This document shows, piece after piece, positions 22,419-28,809 of a DNA stretch of 28,809 bases (within the stretch, counting starts at the first letter, position 1; each line of letters begins with the position of its first letter). The DNA comes from Vitrella brassicaformis. Taxonomy: Eukaryota; Sar; Vitrellaceae. Under the pieces are notes generated by a model. It was not told where the DNA came from. It was given only the letters and a program-made list of their open reading frames with translations, and did no database searches. The stretch covers positions 183,718 to 212,526 of the forward strand of contig CDMY01000013.1 of the NCBI GenBank assembly GCA_001179505.1, in the 5' to 3' direction. The translations under genes were made by a program, and so were the position numbers.

Positions 22419-22810
22419 TCAGGCCTTTGTGGCGAGCAGTGGTTCTTCCTCGTTGTCGGCAGCCATGGCCTCGGCCAAGATCTCGTCTTGCTCGGGGTGC
22501 GGGTGGAACTCTGGTTGAATGATACACGTACATAGATACACACGTATACACACACACCCGTGTTTGGACATGAGTGTGTGGCGTGTACATTGATTGACTG
22601 GCTGACTGACCAGGCACGGCGATGGAAGAGCGTTTGAAGTGCTTCTTCCTGTCCTCCACGACGGCGGGAGGAGCGGGCTTGCGCTCCGCCGTGAAGGACA
22701 CGTACAGGCAGAAGAGCGCCGGAATCACCGACAAAATGGGACCCAGCAAGCACCACAACCTGGGACACACAGAGCAAGCACCATATCCTGTCTGCCTCTG
22801 TGTGTCTGTG

Positions 22811-22851
<41 letters not shown>

Positions 22852-24933
22852 CGCTTGTCACTGACTTGTTGCAGTCGTCTCCCATGCAGAACTCGGCCGC
22901 GGGGTCCTTGTGCTTGTCGAACTGGGCTGCCGTGAACTTCGTGTAGAAGAAGTTGCCTATACACACACACACACGGATACACAGAACGTACACACGACAG
23001 TACATTGGATTGGCTGTGTGTGTAGAGCATGGAAATGTATCGGTCACCGGGGATCATGCACGAGTATCCGATGGCAGTGACGAGGCCAAACTGGCGGACG
23101 TCGAATGTGTTGCGGACGTAGGCTGGCAGGGCCGCGTATGTCGACGCGTAGGAGAAGCCAATGCAGATGACCACGCCCCACACGAAGTTGCCGTCCAACA
23201 TCACGATGCCAATCTGACAACAGGCACAGGACACAAGAGAGTGAGCCATGGAGACAATGGAATGCATTCAAGTGCGTCTCTTGTGTTATGTTGTGGTGTG
23301 CCTCCTGTCCGATGCCCATGAATGCGGTGACGATGGCGATGAACTGGAGGCGGCTGATGTACGCCTCGAGAATGTCCGACAGCATCCCGCCGCCCAGACG
23401 ACCAACCAGCTCGGTGATGATGTACACCAACACACATGCGCCCCCACAGGTATCACGACTGAGAAGTTCCCCCCGTCTTTCGTGCCCTGGTGTCGACCTG
23501 CTGGGCCATGTCGAGTGAGTTGTTGCGGCCCTCGACGTTGTACGAGGACACCACTGTCTTCATGGCGGCACCGAAGGCCATACCTGGACAGCAAGACCAC
23601 ATACATACACAGTCAAAGCAGGCAGGATACAACCGAGTGCGCTCTTGGTTTGTTGCTCCGTGTGTCAGTGGCTAGGACGGCTGGTGGCATGGGTGCATTG
23701 CATGCCTTGTGCGGTTCCGAAGAGGTAGACGCACATGAGCATGTAGGCCTCGATCTTGGTGAAGACCTTCCAGGTGGGCTCAGGGGGCGTCGTCAGGATC
23801 GACTTGCGCTGCTGGGCGATAGTCACGCTCTTGCGGGCGTCCTCTTGGGCCTGAAGGCACGCAGGACCACCCAGCCAATCACAACGAATCAACGAATGGA
23901 TGAGGTGAGCGACATCAAGAGGGCAGCGACACACCAGCCGGTAATGCTGACTGACCTTCTTCTGGGCGATGTACATGTTGTAGAGGATCGGCAGCACGAT
24001 GGTGACCACAACAGCAGCGACGGCTGACATATCAAGAGACACCACACGCAACCATCTTGCCCCTCCTTGGCATTGTGTGAGCACATTTCCTCCCTCGCTG
24101 TCTCCCCCACTGGCTCACCGCTGATGATGGTCCATGTCCAGACGTATCCTTGGATGATGCCTCCGAGTTCACTTCGCATCTTGTCCAGCTCAGGGCTCTT
24201 GGGGTCGGCCTTCTTCAAGTCAGATATCTTGTGCGTCAGGTCCTCCGCCTTTGCCGAAAAGAAATGCGACCACAGGAATGTCATGAACATCGCGCCTAAA
24301 ACAACACATCACAACAGCGCAGGAAGCAGCGGCAGGTGCAGCCACTCAGAATGAACGGCTCAGCCGTGGTTGCTTCTCGCACTGCCTGGCCATACATGCA
24401 ATGTCTGTGGGTGTTCGTACGTACCTGCGGAGTAGATGGCCAGCAGGACGCCGGACACGAGCCCCGAGCTTTTCGGCGGCCAGGCCTTGCCGTTCGTCCA
24501 GATGGCACCTGCAATGGACAAATTCCACACCATGCAGAGCATTCCCGCGTGTCTCCCAACCAAAGTTGAGTGCGCATCCTCCGTGAATGCCCAGGATCTC
24601 GAAGATGCCGTGGAGGTAGGCGTTGGGGTAGCTCACGAGGAAGAGGGCCTTCAGGGCGAGGCCGGCCGTGTTGATGATGGCGCCGTACAGCAGAATGCCA
24701 AAGGTCCCAAGAGCGTCGTAGACCATGCCTGCAGGGATGAGGAAGAGCCCGATACCGCCGATGGCCCAGACATTGCCGCTCTCGGCCGCCGTCCAGTCCG
24801 CGGAGGCCTTCCAGGCCTTCTTCATGTTGGAGTATATCTTGGGCGAGTTGGCCACGAAAGCTGAAAGGCCGCCCACCAACAGCAGGGCCACCAGCATCGC
24901 CATGTTGCTCTGCTGTGCTTTGGTGGCGGCCAT
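22419..24933 (-). CDS. Major facilitator superfamily transporter, nodulin-like type (12 helices)
   Basis: Exons from the start: 24561-24933, 24425-24508, 24119-24295, 23956-24023, 23706-23850, about 23509-23583, 23302 to about 23453, 23048-23213, 22866-22956, 22611-22759, 22419-22510, for roughly 520 residues. Twelve hydrophobic segments are visible, from MLVALLLVGGLSAFVA to LLGPILSVIPALFCLYV. ELVGRLGGGMLSD resembles the MFS loop motif. The first half (GLFLIPAGMVYDALGTFG) has the pattern of nodulin-like and monocarboxylate-type carriers. Substrate is unknown. The C-terminus carries EEEPLL, an acidic dileucine sorting signal suggesting vacuole or endosome. Introns before 23583 and 23213 need GC donors. 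The reading frame between 23440 and 23515 is broken: the conserved helix LVYIITELV can be joined to the preceding exon only by removing about 11 nt and adjusting one G in a G-run. Confidence 0.8.
22813..22854. repeat. (GT)n followed by (GC)n tract in a transporter intron
   Basis: About 15 GT units are followed by gcgcgcgtgcgc in the intron between exons 22611-22759 and 22866-22956. Alternating purine-pyrimidine runs of this kind can form Z-DNA. Confidence 0.9.
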
Positions 24934-25237
24934 TGTGAGTGAGGTGAGGAAGGTGAATGCAGGGAGGAACTAGTGCACTTGCTAGTGCAGAGCTACTTGG
25001 ATGATGATGAGAGTAGAGGGGGGAAATAGCAATGGCACGGGGAGTCCACTGGGTCAAGAACAACACACGCGCATGCGATGGGGGCCCACTGCAATTTGAG
25101 ACTCCGCACAGCAACACAGCATTCTCTTTCTGCCCTCCTGGTGGACAGTTGCCTCTCCCTGCATCGCAGCCCTGGTGTTACCGTGTGTCTAGCCGACGTG
25201 TGCTCTCTGCCGCTTGAGACAATCTCAAAGACACACC
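24934..25237. promoter_or_regulatory. Divergent intergenic region between transporter and P2X-like genes
   Basis: These 304 nt separate the start codons of the minus-strand transporter and the plus-strand channel gene, so both promoters must lie here. There is a close direct repeat ctagtgca at about 24971 and 24982. No TATA box is evident. No other gene is seen. Confidence 0.5.
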
Positions 25238-28156
25238 ATGTACATCCAAGTGGAAGATGAGAATTCTGAATCGCATGCTACTCCCCGAGTCGTCACCCGA
25301 AGCCCCGAGGACGTGACGTGTTGCGAGCAGGGGCCTCTGTACGGCAAGAGCTGCCCCGATTGGTGCATCCCTGCATACGCTGGCCAGGACCTTGATGATG
25401 TCTTCAGCTATGGAACAAGCAAGACCGTCAAAATCCGCGACCGTACGTGGGCGCACGCCATCAACACAACACAACACAACACAACAGAACAGAACACAAA
25501 CCACACTCTCACCCACCAATCCAGGTCGTCTCGGGTACATTAAGATGTTCTTCATGACGTGCATCTTCCTCTACATTGTCGTGTGGCAAGTAAGAGAGCA
25601 GACAAACGTGTGTGTCTCCGTCTGCATTTATCGCCTTGATGGGTGGATGGGCCTTTCGCGCTGTCCCTCTTGTTGCTTCAGATGCTCTGCAACAACCAAC
25701 ACATGGAAGTGAGAACACACACGAAGGACATTTCATGTCTCCCCCTCCCTCTGCCATGTCGCATTCATATCTAGGTGGGCGACGTCAGGGGCGTCGTCCG
25801 GATGCAGCTGCAGCACCCCACGGCGCACCACTGCAACCCTCATAAGCCGACCTGCATGTCAAACTATACGAAGCTGTCAGAACTGCCCTACTGCAAGCAA
25901 TACAAGGGCAAAGACAGACCGCACGTCAGAAAGGTAAGTACTTGTGCCCGGCAGGAAACCCCACAGTTTGCTTTGGAACTCGGTGATGGCCTCTGGTTGC
26001 AGGAGACATGTGAGTATCGCGATGAGTACACTCTATCGCCGCTTGCATCTGCCGGCACAAACTCCTTTTTTGCAACCACACGGGTATGACAGCACAAAGG
26101 GGAGAGCTGGTCTGCTGGTATGCGTGAATGACCTGCCCTCCAGGTGTCGAAGCACGAGCAGCAGCGTGACTGCGATCCATTTGGCGAGGTCTGCACCAAC
26201 ACATTCATGCAAACACCACGGAACGCGTCTACGTCGCCGACATAGACAGGTATGTCCACACACAACCACAGACAACGACACATCAACATTCTCCAATCCC
26301 CTGCCCTTAGGTTCACCTTACTCATTGACCATTCATTCGAGGCGACACAGAAGGACTCGATGAAAGGATCAATGGTTGAGTACCAGGGCTATTGGGAGGC
26401 GTGCACTGGCGGCGGTGAGTGCCGCCGACTCAAAATACCCTGCCACGGGAAGCATTGCGACAAGAAGGACACCCCTCGGCACCCACTGCAGCCCCCCGAT
26501 AAGGACGGTGGGTGGAGACACTTCCTGGGCCTCAAAGAGGAGAGGGCGATGGCAGACATAGACATGAAGGAGCCCGAGCGATACTGGGGGGACTACCTGA
26601 CGGTGAGAGAGAGAGAGAGAGAGAGAGACAAGGATGGGAAAGTGAGCAATGAGCTTGCGAATGTGGGCGACTTTTGGCAGGACCTAGATGAGCTCGATGA
26701 AGTGGATCTCCATGACACGTCGCCAATCCCATGGCACGACTCCGAGGAGCTCCGAAAGTAAGCCACATGCTACGGGCGGGCGGAGGAGAAGAGAGACAAA
26801 AGAGGAGCATCGCGTGCGTCTTCAGGTTCACCGAGAATCCGTCATCGATCATCCAGTGACATCATCATCATCCAGTGTACTTCCGTCATACCTTTACCTT
26901 GTCTTGTGTACTTCCAGAATTCTGCCCGGAGACATCATCTCGCTCGGCCGGCTCCTCTCCTTCGCGGGTAAAGGCCAGCAGACAAGACGCTTTTACAACA
27001 CAATGACTGGCATGTCCTGTCTCGTCAGGTGTAGACCTCGATTCGAATGTCAACCAGCAAGTGAGAGTGTCCTTGTGTATGGCACCCATTCGCACATCCA
27101 CATTCTGTCAGGGCGAATCACGACGTGCGGAAGGCCTTGTACTGTCAATAACCATCAAATACACCAACCTCCGGCCCTTCATGACTTTGTTCCACGCCCC
27201 GATCGAATACGTGTACTCCGTCCAGGTATGTGACTCGCTCGTCAGCAGCAAGCACTCCTTCCTTGTCTCGCTTGCTTCTCATCTTTGTTGGTGGTTTGTG
27301 CTATCGTCAAGCCCAGAAGGCTCCGTCTTACAAGACAGTAGAGACCGAGAAAATGTCGGACACACACCGCGTCCTCTACAATCGACATGGCATATTCATC
27401 GACGTATGAATGCGTTAGCACGGCAGACACACAGCAGGCAGGGACAAACGCCTATGTCTCAGGTGCACCAGCAGGGCAACTTGGCGACGTTCAACTTCTC
27501 CCACATGCTGATTGTGTTGACAACCTCGCTGGCCCTGCTGGGCGCCGCCACGGCTTTCACGGGTCAGATGGCCGGATGCACTGACATTCATCGAATGACC
27601 ACACACGCACACCCACCATATGTGGCCTTCACAGATTTCTGCGCGGAGAGCTTGATGAAGCACTCGGACGAGTACAAGCAGGCGCGTGAAGAAGTAACCA
27701 AGGACTTCTCGGAGGAGGACACCCACTGTCTGTGCTGGTTCCGACCTGGCGAAGAGCCAAAAGACCAGGAGAAGGAGCTCGAGAGCCTAGAGGAAGAAAT
27801 CAACAATACAACTACCAGAGACGTACGTCAGTGAGGCGGCAGAGACACCGTCCTTGCAAGCCTTTCTGTCATGGATGCATTTACCTTGTGTTCACTGTTC
27901 AGCAAGTGAACAAGGAGCTGCTTGAGAAGCTCGATAACGTCACCCACCCATACAACACCTGGAGAGAGGCGTGTGCGGTAAGCATATCCTGACGCCTCCT
28001 GTATTGTATCCCTCTCTGTGTCTCTGTGTGTAGATACTGTTGGTTGAGGTGTCGGCGTTGAAGAAGAAGCTCAAGGCAGCCATCAAGGACCTGGATGTGC
28101 AGCAGCGTGTTGGCTTCTCTCGAAGTCCGACGGCCCACCGTGCCAGTCTCCTCTGA
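25238..28156 (+). CDS. P2X-like ligand-gated channel subunit
   Basis: Seventeen exons: 25238-25442, 25525-25589, 25682-25708, 25775-25933, 26003-26083, 26144-26249, 26311-26602, 26681-26757, 26826-26855, 26918-26967, 27029-27060, 27112-27225, 27317-27403, 27463-27562, 27635-27822, 27903-27977, 28034-28156; about 603 residues. FSYGTSKTVKIRDRRLG (residues 56-72) carries the P2X N-terminal Y-x-T-x-K-x-V motif and is followed by helix 1 (MFFMTCIFLYIVVW). The ectodomain has about ten cysteines, then FTLLIDHSF and ILPGDIISLGRLLSFAG. RVLYNRHGIFIDVHQQGNLA corresponds to the R-x-L-x-K-x-x-G-I-R-F-D segment before helix 2 (LIVLTTSLALLGAATAF), which is followed by DFC. P2X proteins are trimeric ATP-gated cation channels. 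The NFR-containing ATP-binding stretch is not seen, so the ligand is open. Exon 26144-26249 is one base short for its best join; a donor at 26233 is an alternative. Confidence 0.8.
25462..25498. repeat. (AACAC)n pentanucleotide microsatellite in first intron of the P2X-like gene
   Basis: Four AACAC units are followed by AACAG and AACAG variants, filling much of the 82-nt intron 25443-25524. Confidence 0.9.
26605..26629. repeat. (GA)n tract directly after a splice donor
   Basis: The donor gtgaga of the intron after exon 26311-26602 runs straight into a GA repeat. If the intron were retained it would encode V-R-E-R-E-R-E-R in frame. Confidence 0.85.
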
Positions 28157-28555
28157 CAGAAGTCCCTCGGCCAGTCCCAATCACCAAAGCACGAAGACAG
28201 GGACAGAAGACCGAGCTAGGCAGCCACCGGAGGGAAAGGAGGGATAGGTAGAGTCCTGTAGAGTCATCACTGCACCATTCGTTCGCGCGTAGATAGAGCT
28301 TTTGAGAGACGGACAGGTTCAGGTAGCCAGCCGCCGCAGAGTTCATAGCAATTGCAGAGTAGTCTCGCTGCATGGGAGAGTGGTGAAAGACACCAGCAAG
28401 GAATCTGCACCGTAGATCACTGACAAGCGTACCACTGCACAGTAGATAAGGTGGGTGGTGACAGACCCGAGAGGCCCAAATCCCGCAGTGCAAATGGGAG
28501 ATCCCAGATAAATGGCGAAAAAACACGCAAACGCAGAGGGGATGAAGGGAATGGC

Positions 28556-28584
28556 GCTTTATCTCCCTCAGCTTTATCTCCCTC
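28556..28584. repeat. Direct repeat gctttatctccctc x2
   Basis: Two exact 14-nt copies, 28556-28569 and 28571-28584, are separated by one base. Confidence 0.9.
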
Positions 28585-28605
28585 TGTCAGAAGTGCAAGT
28601 CGGTC

Positions 28606-28628
28606 CAGGGTTTAGGGTCTAGGGTTCA
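28606..28628 (+). repeat. Degenerate telomere-like tract (AGGG TTT AGGG TCT AGGG TT)
   Basis: Three AGGGTTT-type units with one T-to-C change are present. TTTAGGG is the telomere repeat of plants, many algae and, as far as I recall, chromerids. A tract this short could also be a telo-box-like promoter element for a gene beyond the window. Confidence 0.5.
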
Positions 28629-28654
28629 TAGACCGACGATCCACTGATCTGTGA

Positions 28655-28722
28655 GACAGGACGGCTGTTGAGTCTGTCCGTTCCATGAGACAGGCCATGG
28701 CGGACAGGACGTCAGACAGGAT
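28655..28722. repeat. Clustered gacagg words
   Basis: tgagacagg, tgagacagg, cggacagg and cagacagg occur within 70 nt, giving a loosely repetitive stretch. Function is unknown. Confidence 0.4.
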
Positions 28723-28809
28723 GGACTGACGCATACTACATGTCCTACGTGGACTCTCCACAAAAACCACAGACCTTACGTTGCATTGACTTAATCCTTT
28801 ATCCGGGAC

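Larger units (their letters stand above)
28157..28809. other. Region downstream of the P2X-like gene
   Basis: I see no supported gene. It contains the 3' untranslated region of the channel gene, a 15-bp-period direct repeat (28556-28584), a telomere-like AGGG tract (28606-28628) and several gacagg words at about 28655-28722. An antisense open frame of about 147 codons overlaps the channel's last exon but has no recognisable domain and I do not accept it. The window ends before another gene is evident. Confidence 0.5.

Noticed and set aside
22813-22854. GT/GC tract as a functional element
   Set aside because: It lies inside a short intron, and simple-sequence tracts are common in this window, so nothing beyond a microsatellite can be claimed.
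28083-28526. Minus-strand open frame after the P2X-like gene
   Set aside because: It overlaps the last coding exon of the channel gene, has no motif, and its composition (scattered Cys, His, Ser) looks like untranslated sequence.
1-28809. tRNA, rRNA, CRISPR arrays, insertion sequences, complete transposons
   Set aside because: I looked for conserved boxes, regularly spaced repeats and transposase motifs on both strands and found none that I could support.

Overview
This window looks like nuclear DNA of a gene-dense, intron-rich protist. It has six multi-exon protein genes in 28.8 kb, many introns of only about 33-90 nt with GT-AG and some GC-AG ends, mid-to-high GC coding sequence, and intergenic gaps of about 130-650 nt. 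A giant secreted membrane protein with modules typical of alveolates, together with a short degenerate TTTAGGG-like tract, makes a chromerid-type alveolate (Vitrella/Chromera) my best guess. That taxonomic call is inference. There are no prokaryotic signals such as Shine-Dalgarno sites or operons, and I found no rRNA, tRNA, CRISPR array or complete transposon.

Layout. (1) 1-1947, plus strand: the 3' part of an unrecognised multi-exon gene with damaged frames. (2) 2462-18279, minus strand: one giant gene of about 42-43 exons encoding roughly 4,340 residues. Its order is signal peptide, repeated Cys-rich 'C-W-C' modules, three or more DUF4215-type Cys-rich repeats, a REJ/PKD-like region, a GPS-like motif, a first membrane helix, a long cytoplasmic region with six RRxS phosphosite motifs, and a multi-helix C-terminus. 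(3) 18410-20168, plus strand: a FAD-dependent monooxygenase of the kynurenine-3-monooxygenase-like group, starting 131 nt from the divergent giant gene. (4) 20634-22002, minus strand: a complete UBC6/UBE2J2-type tail-anchored ubiquitin-conjugating enzyme. (5) 22419-24933, minus strand: a 12-helix major facilitator (nodulin-like) transporter with a C-terminal dileucine signal. (6) 25238-28156, plus strand: a P2X-like two-helix trimeric-channel subunit of 17 exons, about 603 residues. The remaining 650 nt holds short repeats.

The genes do not form an obvious pathway. Four of the six products (2, 4, 5, 6) are clearly membrane proteins and a fifth (3) has a probable C-terminal anchor. The most interesting are the P2X-like channel, which keeps the family's N-terminal Y-x-T-x-K motif and C-terminal channel architecture but lacks the visible NFR ATP-binding segment, and the giant REJ/DUF4215 surface protein. 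Exon joins were worked out by hand from splice-site phase. They agree almost everywhere, but a handful of frame breaks (about 1535, 1743, 10430, 17338, 23440-23515, 26219) point to indels in the assembly or real lesions.
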